Shown: positions 15,789-25,982 of the stretch, one piece after another
Numbering within the stretch: the stretch's first letter is position 1
Layout of the letters: the number at the start of each line of letters is the position of its first letter
Source of the DNA: Corallococcus coralloides DSM 2259
GTDB lineage: Bacteria > Myxococcota > Myxococcia > Myxococcales > Myxococcaceae
Direction: 5' to 3'
DNA length: 64,000 bases
Assembly (NCBI RefSeq): GCF_000255295.1
Contig: NC_017030.1
Coordinates: 5,580,001-5,644,000, forward strand
Notes under the pieces: model-generated
Databases searched by the model: none
The model's input: only the letters and a program-made list of their open reading frames with translations
What the model was told of the DNA's origin: nothing
Position numbers and translations under genes: made by a program

Positions 15789-18471
15789 GTTATCGATGGC
15801 TCAGCGGAAAGCGCCCCGCTCCACAATGAATGGCAGCCGCAAGCCGCCACCAACTCCGGATCCGCGACTGCCAACCGAAGAACAGCTCCGGAAGGCATTG
15901 ACCGCGCCGCTCCTCCTCCCTGCACAGGGAGGCGCTCCACGTCCCCCACCACTGATGGTCGCAGAGCTCGCTGTGGCGCTGCTGCGCGTGTACCGAACGG
16001 GCAAGTCCGAAGTAGCTTTGTACTGGCCCGAGCCTCCCGACGTGAGCGTCATCTATCCGCTTGCGTGTCTAGCACTCTTGCTTGCACCGGGGCCGCAGGA
16101 AAACGGTCAACGACGCGACCCACCCGCCCGGTTCCGCGTCTTGTATCTTCCCTGGAACACGCGCACGGGAACAGGGCTGCAGACCGTTCTCGTGGATCGG
16201 GACACCATCTACCGCGCTAATGCTGGGCACCTCTACCGATACCACCCCGGTCTCCCCACTTCGTCACCTCGAACAGATGGCTGGGAGGCGTTTCACCAAG
16301 CGCTCATCCGGGTAAAGGACCTCTCCGGAGAGGTCAAGCACAAGGGTTATAAACACCGCAAGCTTCCAGAGTACCAGCACCCTTGTCTTCTGGAGGTAGT
16401 GCCACAGTGCAGTGCGGGCAACCTGGAGGCAGAGCGACCGATCCTCCACCGCGCACGCACCCACACCATCCTAAATAAGATAAGGCCGGGTAACGTGGAT
16501 GACCCGGCATCCGCCCCCTTCATGCTGTTTGGTCTGCACCGCGACGAGACGGAAAAAACGCAACTCCGAACTGCTCTCGAACGCACTCCTCCGCCCCTGC
16601 ATGCCGTCGTCTTGGACGCAAGGCGCCGGAGTATCGATGCGCTCGGTGCCGAATGGCATGCGTCGTTAGAATTCATCCTGGCGGAACTCCGCAACATACA
16701 TGGAACCCTTCCAGTGCTTGCGGTGACAGACGAGCCGTACATCCAGCACATCCTTGCAACGACGCTGTTGCCCGCGCACCACGGCCTTCCCTGGCTTGAG
16801 TCCGTACCAACCTTTGCCCGGCACTCCATTCGCAGGCCTGGCGCGCTGTTCGAGGAGCCCCCCTCATTTGTTCCCTCCGGGGCACAGGAGATTCAGTCCT
16901 CCTCATTCGAGGGCACCACGCTCAAGTTGATAAGCCAAATCCGTACTTTGCGGAAGAAGGCCCGCGACTTGCGTGACTTCGAGGCGGACCTAGCCCTCCG
17001 CGATCTTCAACGCGCAGTGCGGCGCTGTTCCCGTCTCACGTCTGGCGTCGAAAACCTGTCGGATTTCGTCTATCAAGAGATCGATCACGATGACGACATC
17101 ACCCATGACCTGATGGCACCATACGACGTTAGAGCCCCCTTCAGGCGCATCACCAGCTCTATCGGCAGTGCTCTCCATCTGACGATGCACGAGTCCATAG
17201 GCGCATTGGATGAACGGCTCAACGCATTCAGTCAGGAGGTCCGGGAGGCTCCACCCATGGCCCGGTTGCTCCGTGATACTCTGAAAAGGACTTTCGCGAA
17301 AAGCGCCAATACGATCGTGGTCCTCCCCATTCCCATGGAGGCAGCGCACGCGCAAAAAGCCCTGATCGATGATTGGGCAATGGGCGCAGAAGTTCGCGAA
17401 CGCATTAGCGAGGCGAAACTTCAGTTCTTGGATATTCGGGGACTCCAGGCCGAGCTGGAAGCGGAGTTAGCAAGGCGAATCCAGACAGCAATCCTCGTCG
17501 CCCCGCCACCGAGCCTAGCCCTTGAAGTCATGGCACTACCGACGTTGCCCGAGCATCTCATCCTACTCGCGGACATGGATCACCTCCGGCAGATCGGCGA
17601 CGGAGCCATGCGACTAAGCAAGCTGCGCGAATTCGAGAATCTGGCGGCGCGCTTTGGCCGCTTGGGAAAAGCCGCAGCAGAGGAGATACAGCGACACCAC
17701 GGCCACCCTGCCCCACTCCACCTGGATGAGTTCGATCTGGATGATTACGTACCTTCGGCTCGCGAACGTACTATCAACCTGCTCTCCGCGGAGGACGACC
17801 GAGGCGGGGCCTTGATTGAGCTGCGTACAAACCAAGGTGTCAGGATCCACGCCCGGCCAAAAACAAAGCTAGTCCTCTTCGATCGAGAAGCGCCAGCCAA
17901 TCCCTTCTACGAGAAAGAAGCACAACAGGCGAAACAGGGCGACCAACTGTGCGTCATCGGCGAGCAATTCGAGGATATGGCCCGTACCCTCATTGACCTT
18001 CGCGTACCAGCCGACGAAGTCCGCGCCTACCACGAAGAAGTACGCCAGCGCATCAGCCTCCTCGCTGGCGGTTTATCCGAAAAGGCCCGGGCTATTTATG
18101 ATCGGATTCAGAAGACGGGACATCAACCGCCTAGCCACGACCGAATCATCGACTGGATCCGCGTGGATGCGTACTTGTCGGAAGACGTGCGGACGGTTCG
18201 GCCGCATGCGCCCTGGCGCATCGAAGACTTCCTCGCTTTTACCCGAGCCCTCGGGATATCCGAGACCAGAGCCCGGCGCTACTGGAGTACCATCCAGGGA
18301 ACCCGCTCCCGGCGGCTCTCGGTGGGGCTGCTCCGGCACGAGGCATATCGCACAGTGCTCGTCAAACCATACTCGATTGTCGTCCCCACCGAAATTGAGG
18401 CGTTGCGCGCCTTTGCTGAGCAACACGTGGATGAGATTACAGACATCATCGTGAAGGAGATTCCCTCGTGA
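15769..18471 (+). CDS. Large DISARM-associated protein, DrmE-like
   Basis: Up to 900 residues. It overlaps the methyltransferase end by 20 bp, and its own stop overlaps the GTG start of drmA (GTGA). No catalytic motif is obvious. There is a long helical middle (about 380-520, with FEADLALRDLQRAVRRC) and a C-terminal region with KQGDQLCVIGEQFEDMAR followed by helical blocks (DRIIDWIRV, RRLSVGLLRHEAYRTVLV). Size, position directly upstream of drmA, and this C-terminal pattern resemble DrmE of class 2 DISARM, but I cannot confirm homology without a profile search. Alternative starts are ATG 15796 and 15826. Probably a structural or DNA-sensing partner of the DrmA/B complex. Confidence 0.6.
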   Translation: MSAHRTRLSMAQRKAPRSTMNGSRKPPPTPDPRLPTEEQLRKALTAPLLLPAQGGAPRPPPLMVAELAVALLRVYRTGKSEVALYWPEPPDVSVIYPLACLALLLAPGPQENGQRRDPPARFRVLYLPWNTRTGTGLQTVLVDRDTIYRANAGHLYRYHPGLPTSSPRTDGWEAFHQALIRVKDLSGEVKHKGYKHRKLPEYQHPCLLEVVPQCSAGNLEAERPILHRARTHTILNKIRPGNVDDPASAPFMLFGLHRDETEKTQLRTALERTPPPLHAVVLDARRRSIDALGAEWHASLEFILAELRNIHGTLPVLAVTDEPYIQHILATTLLPAHHGLPWLESVPTFARHSIRRPGALFEEPPSFVPSGAQEIQSSSFEGTTLKLISQIRTLRKKARDLRDFEADLALRDLQRAVRRCSRLTSGVENLSDFVYQEIDHDDDITHDLMAPYDVRAPFRRITSSIGSALHLTMHESIGALDERLNAFSQEVREAPPMARLLRDTLKRTFAKSANTIVVLPIPMEAAHAQKALIDDWAMGAEVRERISEAKLQFLDIRGLQAELEAELARRIQTAILVAPPPSLALEVMALPTLPEHLILLADMDHLRQIGDGAMRLSKLREFENLAARFGRLGKAAAEEIQRHHGHPAPLHLDEFDLDDYVPSARERTINLLSAEDDRGGALIELRTNQGVRIHARPKTKLVLFDREAPANPFYEKEAQQAKQGDQLCVIGEQFEDMARTLIDLRVPADEVRAYHEEVRQRISLLAGGLSEKARAIYDRIQKTGHQPPSHDRIIDWIRVDAYLSEDVRTVRPHAPWRIEDFLAFTRALGISETRARRYWSTIQGTRSRRLSVGLLRHEAYRTVLVKPYSIVVPTEIEALRAFAEQHVDEITDIIVKEIPS

Positions 18472-21400
18472 CGCTGACCGCACCTGATTCACGGAACTAC
18501 GAGAGTCTCCAAGAAGCGAAAGAGGGAATGACGGACGCTCTCGTCAACATGACAGCGTCGCTCTGCTCTGGCGAAGGACCCGAAGGGGAGTTCATCCGCG
18601 GCCGCCGACCGGAGCGAGCATTCGTATCCGGATTCCTGCTGCCGCGTCATGGCCCTACTGGCGACGACGAAACCACCGACATCCGGATCGCTCTTATCGG
18701 ACTCGATACACAGATTGTCAAGTCCGCCTCCGGGATGTTGTTGGTGCAGCCATCCTTCTCCGTTTATGTACGAACCCTCCCATCGTGGGCCGAGCTCCAG
18801 GACCCGCGGTTCGAACTCAAACCAACCGCCCAGCTCACAAGAGAATGGGATCGAAAAATCAAGGCTGACCACTCTGAGCGATATCTAACAAAGCTGAAGG
18901 AACACGGACTCAAGGACGGTCGCGACCCGGATCTATCCAAGGAAGAGCGCGCCGAGCGGCGAGCACTCCGTAAGAAACTCCAAGCTGAAGCTTACAAAGA
19001 GACGCTTCAAGCCTTCGGCATTGAACTCAAGCAGCCCCAAGGCTCGGACAGTGGGACCGCTATAGAACCGAAGCCGGGCGCCAACGCCGAGGCGGAGCCG
19101 ATAGAACCCCCAGAGACAACCGAGGGGGACGATGCTCAATCACATGCGGAGCCGGCGACGTCACCACCAGGGGAGATGACGCCTGGCCCCATCGACGCCC
19201 GCAGCTACCCGCTCCACATGCTGCGGGACCTAGACATCCCAATGAAGTGGCGCCGGATCCTCCTGACACTGCCCACCTTCGAGTGGAACCTCACCCACGA
19301 TGAAGGGCGTGAGGAAGCGCTGGAGAAGTACGCGCAGCACTTGCACCTCGCTATCCAACAAGGCGTCCAGGCATGGCTGGATACCCCGGAGGGGCGCCGG
19401 GATGCGTGGCGCAATGTCCGGATGAAGCCTCACGATTGGCAGGCCGAAAGCTCATGGGCGGCCTTCCTTGACAAGGTGCGGCAGGAACCTCCGAAGCTGG
19501 ATGCTCTGCTGCCCGACTTTCAACGGACGCGCCTCGCCATTTCCCAACTCCCAGACTTCACGAATCCCTCCCGTCTCTCACTTCGAGTGGCGCTGGAAAA
19601 CAACAACCAGGAACTCCAGCGCCACCAAGCATCCTTCAAGTGTCCGGGCCTGTTCCAGGTGAAGCTTTCCGTCACACTTCCCTGCAACGTGCACCGACCG
19701 CTTCACTTGGACCGGGTGGAGCCTTCATACAGGTTCCGTGACCACCTGCTCTACGATGCAATGGGGCTCAATTGTGGGGCATACTCGTTTCGGCAAGGCG
19801 AGAAGATCTTGCTTGAAACAACTTGGGCGCCGCGCTGGGTCCAGCCGCGGATCGAGCCGCGCAGCATTGACGTCGAGACCTCGTTCGCAGCGCTCGCAGC
19901 TCCAGATTTCCAGGTCGAGCGGCTCCGACAAATTGCCAGCAGATACCGGGAATGGATCCTGGATCAGCAAACGCGGCTCCCTGTCGATATCGCCAAGCAA
20001 CTCACGCCCGAACACGCTGCCACGAAGCAGGAAGACTTCGCCGCCGACGTGGAAGGATGGACGCGCGAAGCAGACCTAATTGATACCGGGGTCACTGTGC
20101 TCGCGGAATCAAAAGCCGCCTACGATGCGCATCCCGGCTCACCGCAAGCAGCACCCTGGCGGGCTTTCGTGCTGATGAATCGGGCATTCTACGAACGCGA
20201 CGGCAAGAATCCTAAGCGGGGCTGGCGCTTGTTCCAGCTTGCCTTCGTGCTTACCCACGTGCCCTGCCTCGCCTCCCGTCTCCCGGAGTTCGAGCGATAT
20301 CATGATCCGGTTCGAGATGAGGATACGGCGAGCCTGCTGTACTTCCCCACCGGCGGAGGGAAGTCAGAAGCCTTCTACGGTACGCTCGTCTTCGCCCTGT
20401 TTTTGGACCGCCTGCGCGGAAAGCTCCGGGGCGTCACCGCCCTCGTGCGATATCCCTTGCGCCTGCTCACGCTACAGCAGGCACAACGCCTCATGCGACT
20501 GCTGGTGCGCGCTGAATTAGTGCGCAGGCAGGAAAAGCTGGGCGAATGGCCCTTTGAGATTGGCTTCTGGGTTGGGAGCAACAACACCCCCAACCGCGCC
20601 AGTGAAATTACCGACGTGCCGTTCGTTTCAGATTCCACGCACCCGGATGACCGTGGGCTGGATCCTGATGCTCTTCCAGCGGGTGCAGACGAGGACTTCG
20701 CACGCGCCTACACCGAAGCCCGAGCGGCTTTCAACAAGATCCCGCTCTGCCCCATCTGTAGCGAGGCGACAGGGCTGCGCCGCATCCGCGGCCATGGCGA
20801 GCACGGACTCCGAGTCGCCATTGTTTGTTTCAATGATACCTGCGGCTGGAATAAGGCCCACCCAGGCACTCCGCGAACCGAACTACCCTTCCTACTCACC
20901 GACGATACGATCTATCACCGAGCCCCTTCCGTTATCCTCGGCACGGTAGACAAACTCGCACTGATCGGACAGCGATCAGAAACCATCACGCGGGTGCTTG
21001 GAATGTTCGGTCTGGCACGCTGGATCACGCAGGACGGCCACCTGCACTCGCCTCGCAAGCGCGAGGAACTACGAAATGGGCCAAGTGCCGACAATTGCAG
21101 TCCGGTTTTCCCCTCGTATCACCAGGGACAGAGGGTGTTTCGGGATCCGTTCCCGTCACTTATCATCCAAGACGAGATGCACCTGCTCGAGGAGAGCCTC
21201 GGCACCTTTGCCGGCCTGTTCGAAACTACGCTTGAAGCAGTCCTGCGTCGAATCGAATCAGCCTATGGAGATAAACTGGAGGTAGCCCGCTCTCGGATGC
21301 GCCCAGGCGCACCTGCGCGTATGCCCAAGGTCATCGCCGCTACCGCGACGGTATCTGATCCGGCTCGCCAGCTCGAGGCGATCTATCAACGCAGCGCACT

Positions 21401-22829
21401 CCTATTTCCCAGGCCTGGCCCAGACATTCATTCTTCTTTCTTCGCCATCCCCCAGGAACCACCTCAGGCCAACACGGACCGAATAAGGATGAAGGACGAA
21501 CTCGGGCCGGCCTTGGCTCCGGAAAAAACATCGCCGTGGATGCGCCTCTACGTCTCCATCATGACCAACGGGGCAAACCATACCGTTACCACCGTCTCGG
21601 TACTCTCAGCATTTCACCTCGTTGTGACACGAATATGGCGCGGACTTATCAATCCAGCCAGCCGCCTGGAGACTGCACAGCAGTTGATCGCAGCAGTGTC
21701 CCTCGGACGCGCTGGAGCATGGCGTCGCACTGCGTTGGAAGCGCTCGTCAAGGACGGCCACTTTGATCGCCTCATCGCCCTCGTAGACTTGCATCGGGTT
21801 GCCATCACCTACGTCACCAACAAAAAGGGCGGCGACCAGGTAATAGATGCGCTCGACTTCCAAGTGCGACGCGACCATGACCGCGCAGGCTTGGACATCG
21901 GTGCCGAGTTCCCTTCGAAGCTGATCTCGGGCGGTGTGGACATGGCTGTCATCCAGGAGATTATGAAACTGGCCGAGAAACAGCCGACTCCAGGTGCGCC
22001 GTATCCGGATATCAATGAGGAGGGAACCCTACGCAACGTAGTCGCTACCTCAGCCATCTCTCACGGCGTTGACGTCGAACGCTTCAACAGCATGTTCTTC
22101 GCTGGCCTCCCGTCGAATGTAGCGGAATACATCCAGGCTTCCAGCCGGGTGGGCCGCACCCATGTGGGGTTTGTCATCCTCGTTCCTACCCCGCAGAGCC
22201 GGCGAGATCGGTACGTAGTAGAGACCCACGACATCTTCCACCGATTCCTGGAGCGGATGATCGATCCTCCTGCAGTCGAGCGCTGGGCAGCTCATGCACT
22301 CAGCCGAACACTCCCTTCCATCATCCAGGCTTGGGCAATGGTGGAGGAGGCCACCTATTTCGGTCCGCTGCCCGACAATCAAAAGCACGAGAGCCGGTCC
22401 TATGACGTGATCCGCACGCTCACCACAGGGCTTCTCGGGGCACCCGAACAATTCCGGCAGAATCTCACCAGGTTTGTGCACTCCGCCTTCGGTATGGATG
22501 GGCGCGGCCCCAATGGGCTCGGTCGCCCCTCCTATACTCAGTTCTACGCAGAGCTCATCTCGAAACGGATCCAGAATTTCCTTACCCAATTGAGGGAGGA
22601 ACCCAGTGCGGGACAACTACACGAGTTTTGGGAGGATCCCCGTAACGGTTTCATGAAGCCAATGACGTCGCTTCGCGATGTAGAAGAGTCCGGCTGGATC
22701 GTAGGCTCGCCGTTCCACCCGCCGGCCGACATCAAGACCGTCATGGACTTTGTCCGAGGCCGCCTAAAGATCGCTGCGAATCAAGCTGACGAAGGAGCTC
22801 AAGACACCGGGCTCCCGGAGAGAACATGA
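18468..22829 (+). CDS. drmA: DISARM helicase DrmA
   Basis: 1,453-residue superfamily-2 helicase. Walker A-type YFPTGGGKSEAFYG near residue 627, DEMH box SLIIQDEMHLLEESLG near 902, motif III-like IAATATVSDP, and motif VI YIQASSRVGRTH near 1,223 with the ATSAISHGVDVERFN motif V before it. A CPIC...C-x4-C zinc-ribbon-like insertion lies near 761-795. An acidic, low-complexity linker (about 195-245) separates an N-terminal domain from the rest. In DISARM, DrmA forms a complex with DrmB that loads on phage DNA. It begins with GTG inside the preceding stop and ends in ATGA overlap with drmB, so all four genes are translationally coupled. Confidence 0.85.
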   Translation: MTLTAPDSRNYESLQEAKEGMTDALVNMTASLCSGEGPEGEFIRGRRPERAFVSGFLLPRHGPTGDDETTDIRIALIGLDTQIVKSASGMLLVQPSFSVYVRTLPSWAELQDPRFELKPTAQLTREWDRKIKADHSERYLTKLKEHGLKDGRDPDLSKEERAERRALRKKLQAEAYKETLQAFGIELKQPQGSDSGTAIEPKPGANAEAEPIEPPETTEGDDAQSHAEPATSPPGEMTPGPIDARSYPLHMLRDLDIPMKWRRILLTLPTFEWNLTHDEGREEALEKYAQHLHLAIQQGVQAWLDTPEGRRDAWRNVRMKPHDWQAESSWAAFLDKVRQEPPKLDALLPDFQRTRLAISQLPDFTNPSRLSLRVALENNNQELQRHQASFKCPGLFQVKLSVTLPCNVHRPLHLDRVEPSYRFRDHLLYDAMGLNCGAYSFRQGEKILLETTWAPRWVQPRIEPRSIDVETSFAALAAPDFQVERLRQIASRYREWILDQQTRLPVDIAKQLTPEHAATKQEDFAADVEGWTREADLIDTGVTVLAESKAAYDAHPGSPQAAPWRAFVLMNRAFYERDGKNPKRGWRLFQLAFVLTHVPCLASRLPEFERYHDPVRDEDTASLLYFPTGGGKSEAFYGTLVFALFLDRLRGKLRGVTALVRYPLRLLTLQQAQRLMRLLVRAELVRRQEKLGEWPFEIGFWVGSNNTPNRASEITDVPFVSDSTHPDDRGLDPDALPAGADEDFARAYTEARAAFNKIPLCPICSEATGLRRIRGHGEHGLRVAIVCFNDTCGWNKAHPGTPRTELPFLLTDDTIYHRAPSVILGTVDKLALIGQRSETITRVLGMFGLARWITQDGHLHSPRKREELRNGPSADNCSPVFPSYHQGQRVFRDPFPSLIIQDEMHLLEESLGTFAGLFETTLEAVLRRIESAYGDKLEVARSRMRPGAPARMPKVIAATATVSDPARQLEAIYQRSALLFPRPGPDIHSSFFAIPQEPPQANTDRIRMKDELGPALAPEKTSPWMRLYVSIMTNGANHTVTTVSVLSAFHLVVTRIWRGLINPASRLETAQQLIAAVSLGRAGAWRRTALEALVKDGHFDRLIALVDLHRVAITYVTNKKGGDQVIDALDFQVRRDHDRAGLDIGAEFPSKLISGGVDMAVIQEIMKLAEKQPTPGAPYPDINEEGTLRNVVATSAISHGVDVERFNSMFFAGLPSNVAEYIQASSRVGRTHVGFVILVPTPQSRRDRYVVETHDIFHRFLERMIDPPAVERWAAHALSRTLPSIIQAWAMVEEATYFGPLPDNQKHESRSYDVIRTLTTGLLGAPEQFRQNLTRFVHSAFGMDGRGPNGLGRPSYTQFYAELISKRIQNFLTQLREEPSAGQLHEFWEDPRNGFMKPMTSLRDVEESGWIVGSPFHPPADIKTVMDFVRGRLKIAANQADEGAQDTGLPERT

Positions 22830-25063
22830 GCCGCGCATCTGACCCGAAGGATTGGAAGACTGGCAAGAAGGCTCGCGCCGCGAAGGGGATACAGCAACGC
22901 GAACGGCAGCAGGCACGGGAATCAACACCCAAGCCGCCTGTGTTCTCACGTTCACGGACGCAACTGGCCACGGTCTACGCCCCAGAGGTCCTCTTTACCT
23001 TCGAAGGAGGACGGGGAATCTGCCGATCGGTCCCCGTGGCCGCGCATTTGAGCTTGGATGCAGATGTCATCAACGCCATTCGCGACGGCATGAAGGAGTT
23101 CGTGGAGAATTGGGCCGTGCGCGCCCGAACTTGCCGGGGCAACGAAGTAAAGCAACCGCTCCGGCTCTGCCTAGATGATGCCTTCATCAAACATGGCCCC
23201 GTTGATGAGCCGATGATTGATTGGACGGACAAGTTCGCTCCTACCGACCCCAAGCAGATGGGCTACGAGCCATGGCCGTTGCTGTACTACTGCACTGTGT
23301 GCCGTCGATTGAGCGAGTTCTCATCCATCAAGGAGCAAGTCAGAAACCCACTGCCGGGCAGCTGCGGTACACATCGGTCCCAGTGGCGGCAATTGGATGT
23401 TGTGTTCGCCCATTGGTCAGGCGACGTGCAGCCGCTGAGCCCGTGGCGCCATCACTATGACGAAAACACGCGCGAGATAATCACGCTCCGCTCCTGCCAG
23501 TGCGGAGGAGCTGAATTCCGCATCATCAACAAGGCACCCACGTTCTCCGAGTGGCGATTCCAGTGCGTGACCTGTATGCGCCAACGTGATGTGACACAAT
23601 CCGACAGGGATACGTTGTCGGAGCTCAAGCCGGAGGTAGATGCGGGTAACCGCGAGTGGGTCGAGATCAACATGCTGCCGGTGTCCTATAGGGCGAACTC
23701 GCTTCACTACGTTCAAAGCGGGAGATTCGTGAAGTTAAAGGACTCGCGCTCTAGCGCTCTGCTGCGGCCGGGCTGCCAAACCGAGCTGATGAACGAGATA
23801 GCCCAATTGCACCGTATCCAGGTCCAACAACCACCGGACGAAGAGATTGAAGTCGCGCTCCGTGACTCCGGACGCGAGGATCAGTGGGAGGACTGGCGAA
23901 ACTACATCGCACGCGCCATTGAGGCCGAGAAAAACGGAAAGCAGGAGAGTGCGAAGCGAAACCGTAACCATGCAGACGAACTGTGGCGAGAGTGGATCAA
24001 GGCCCAGATCATCCCTCCGGGGAAGGTGAACAACCCGACCTTGGAGAAACAGGTGGAGGTACAGTCGCAGTGGGCGCGACGCTTCAATCCATTCCGTCTG
24101 ACGATCGAGCACGATGCGGTTCGCAAAGAGCATGTAGAAGAGAAGCAGAAACTCGGCGCGGCTATTGACGTGCTCGCTCCCGATCGCACCCTATGCGACG
24201 CAGTGGGAGAACACCTTGCGGCGTACAAAGCGGAGACCGGAGACCTGTTGCGGAAGCTAGGGATCGACACCCTCACCTTCATTAGGGGGCTCCCTATCTG
24301 CGAATACACTTTCGGATACAGCCGTGTCTCCTCTGGTCCCATCTACCATCGCGAGTACAATGGTCGCTCCATCCCGATGCCTGTGCGGCTGAAAGCGTTT
24401 CCACGAATCAATAATGGCAAGCACCCGGTCTACGTCCTCCAACAGGATAACGAGGCGCTCTATGTCCGTCTCAACGAGTCTCGTGTGCGAGCGTGGTTGG
24501 CCGCCAATGCAGTGGCAGGGACTTCCATCGACGCCAGTGAAACCCTGGGCGCCGCGTATCTTGAACAGTACCGTGATTTCGGCACCTTTCTGGACGACTA
24601 CCGCAAGCGGGATGGATCCCAGGGTGCTGCCCGTAACCTGCCAGCTTATGTTTACATGCTGTTACATACGCTGGCGCACCAGATGATCCATGCACTCGCG
24701 GAAACCTCGGGCCTGGATACAGATGGTATCGGCGAACTGATCTACCCTGCAGATCTCTCTTTCATTGTGTACCGCAAGGGCATGACCCCGGATCTCGGCC
24801 ACGTGTCAGCTATGTGGCGCAACCATCACCGGGAGTTCCTGCGACTCATTGGAGAACCAAGGCGGCTGCGCTGCGGATCAGGGAGCCTATGCGACGGGCG
24901 GGGTGGTGCTTGTCCGGCTTGCGTGATGCTACCGGACGTAGCTTGCACCGCTTCCAACCAGTTGCTTTCTCGCTCCATGGTGGCTGGAGGTAAAGCGCCT
25001 CAATGGGAAGGTGACGGAAACGCGATCGTGGTCGGATGGCTATCATCTGACCATTACGCGTAG
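22826..25063 (+). CDS. drmB: DISARM protein DrmB (DUF1998)
   Basis: 745 residues with the DUF1998 signature in the C-terminal third: YMLLHTLAHQMIHALAETSG near residue 610, then the Cys cluster RCGSGSLCDGRGGACPAC near 681-698. Further Cys pairs (YYCTVCRRLSEF, SCQCGG, FQCVTCMRQRD) suggest zinc binding in the N-terminal half. DrmB is the obligate partner of DrmA in DISARM. ATG overlaps the drmA stop. The C-terminus appears intact; an IS has inserted about 60 bp beyond the stop, exactly where drmC would be expected in classical loci. Confidence 0.85.
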   Translation: MSRASDPKDWKTGKKARAAKGIQQRERQQARESTPKPPVFSRSRTQLATVYAPEVLFTFEGGRGICRSVPVAAHLSLDADVINAIRDGMKEFVENWAVRARTCRGNEVKQPLRLCLDDAFIKHGPVDEPMIDWTDKFAPTDPKQMGYEPWPLLYYCTVCRRLSEFSSIKEQVRNPLPGSCGTHRSQWRQLDVVFAHWSGDVQPLSPWRHHYDENTREIITLRSCQCGGAEFRIINKAPTFSEWRFQCVTCMRQRDVTQSDRDTLSELKPEVDAGNREWVEINMLPVSYRANSLHYVQSGRFVKLKDSRSSALLRPGCQTELMNEIAQLHRIQVQQPPDEEIEVALRDSGREDQWEDWRNYIARAIEAEKNGKQESAKRNRNHADELWREWIKAQIIPPGKVNNPTLEKQVEVQSQWARRFNPFRLTIEHDAVRKEHVEEKQKLGAAIDVLAPDRTLCDAVGEHLAAYKAETGDLLRKLGIDTLTFIRGLPICEYTFGYSRVSSGPIYHREYNGRSIPMPVRLKAFPRINNGKHPVYVLQQDNEALYVRLNESRVRAWLAANAVAGTSIDASETLGAAYLEQYRDFGTFLDDYRKRDGSQGAARNLPAYVYMLLHTLAHQMIHALAETSGLDTDGIGELIYPADLSFIVYRKGMTPDLGHVSAMWRNHHREFLRLIGEPRRLRCGSGSLCDGRGGACPACVMLPDVACTASNQLLSRSMVAGGKAPQWEGDGNAIVVGWLSSDHYA

Positions 25064-25121
25064 AGTCGATCTCAGAATGGGCGCAGGAGGATGAGAGCGC
25101 AGGCGAGGTGAATAACAGCCT

Positions 25122-25957
25122 CTAACAAATGTCAGGGTAGAGGCGACGCAAGAGCATGACGCAGCAGCCGAGGACGAGGAAGCCGAAGTGGACATCGTCC
25201 CTGCGCTCGTCGCGGACCCGAAGCCTGCGGAGCTGGTTCTTCCAGGCCAGCGTGCGCTCCACGACCCATCGATAACGTCCGAGCCGTTCCTTGGACTCGA
25301 CGCCAGGGCGAGCGATGCGCGGAGCGATGCCACGCAGGCGAAGTCCACGCCGGTTCTTCCTGGAGGCGTAGGCCTTGTCGCCGTGAAGTTTCCCAGGCCG
25401 CCGTCGTCGCTGCCCCGAAGGCATCCTCACCGCGGGCACGGAGTCGACCAGGGGGAAGAGTTCATGGGTGTCATGGACGTTGGCGGCTGTCACCGACTCG
25501 GTGAGCGGCAGGCCGTGAGCCTCTACGAGAAGATGATGCTTGCTACCCGCCTTCGCTCTATCCGTCGGGCTTGGGCCCGTGAGGGCCCCCTTTTTGACGC
25601 CCGGACGGACGCGGAGTCGATGGAGGCGCGGGAGAAGTCCACCTTGCCGCGCAGGCCCAGTTCGTCCAGGAGCCGCTGCTGAAGGGCTTCCCACACGCCG
25701 GCCCGCGTCCACTCCTCCAGCCGGCGCCAGGCTGTCATGCCCGACAGGCCGAACTGCTTACGAGGCAGCATCTCCCAGGGGATGCCGCTGCGCAGGACGA
25801 AGACGATGGCTTCCAGCGCCGCACGGTCGTCCGCTCGGGGACGGCCCAGCTTCTTCTTGGGCCGGGGCGGAGGCAGCAGCGGGGCTACGCGCTGCCAGAA
25901 GGCATCGGGGACGAGTTCGCGCACCATGCCCCTCAAGCTGAGGATGCCCCTTGCCAA
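25122..25957 (-). CDS. IS5-family transposase, two frames joined by a -1 frameshift
   Basis: Frame A (25957 to 25523) gives the N-terminal part, ending in IDSASVRASKRG; frame B (from about 25596 to 25122) continues KKGALTGPSPTDRAKAGSKH and ends with the typical VVERTLAWKNQLRRLRVR (the catalytic Glu in VVER). The frames overlap at TCAAAAAGGGGG (25586-25597, minus strand), a classical slippery run, and a -1 slip yields the expected DDE transposase of about 270 residues. The stop codon of frame B lies on the target duplication. Apparently intact, hence potentially active. Confidence 0.8.
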
Positions 25958-25982
25958 CGACCAGCCCAGACCTGACTTTCGT
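25125..25982 (-). mobile_element. IS5-family insertion sequence, 858 bp
   Basis: Imperfect terminal inverted repeats: ACAAATGTCAGG at the left end and ACGAAAGTCAGG (reverse complement of the right end). The flanking dinucleotide TA (25123-25124 and 25983-25984) is a likely 2-bp target duplication, as in the IS427-type group. The size is right for this group. It lies in the 3' part of an older, decayed IS5 relative. Confidence 0.8.
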
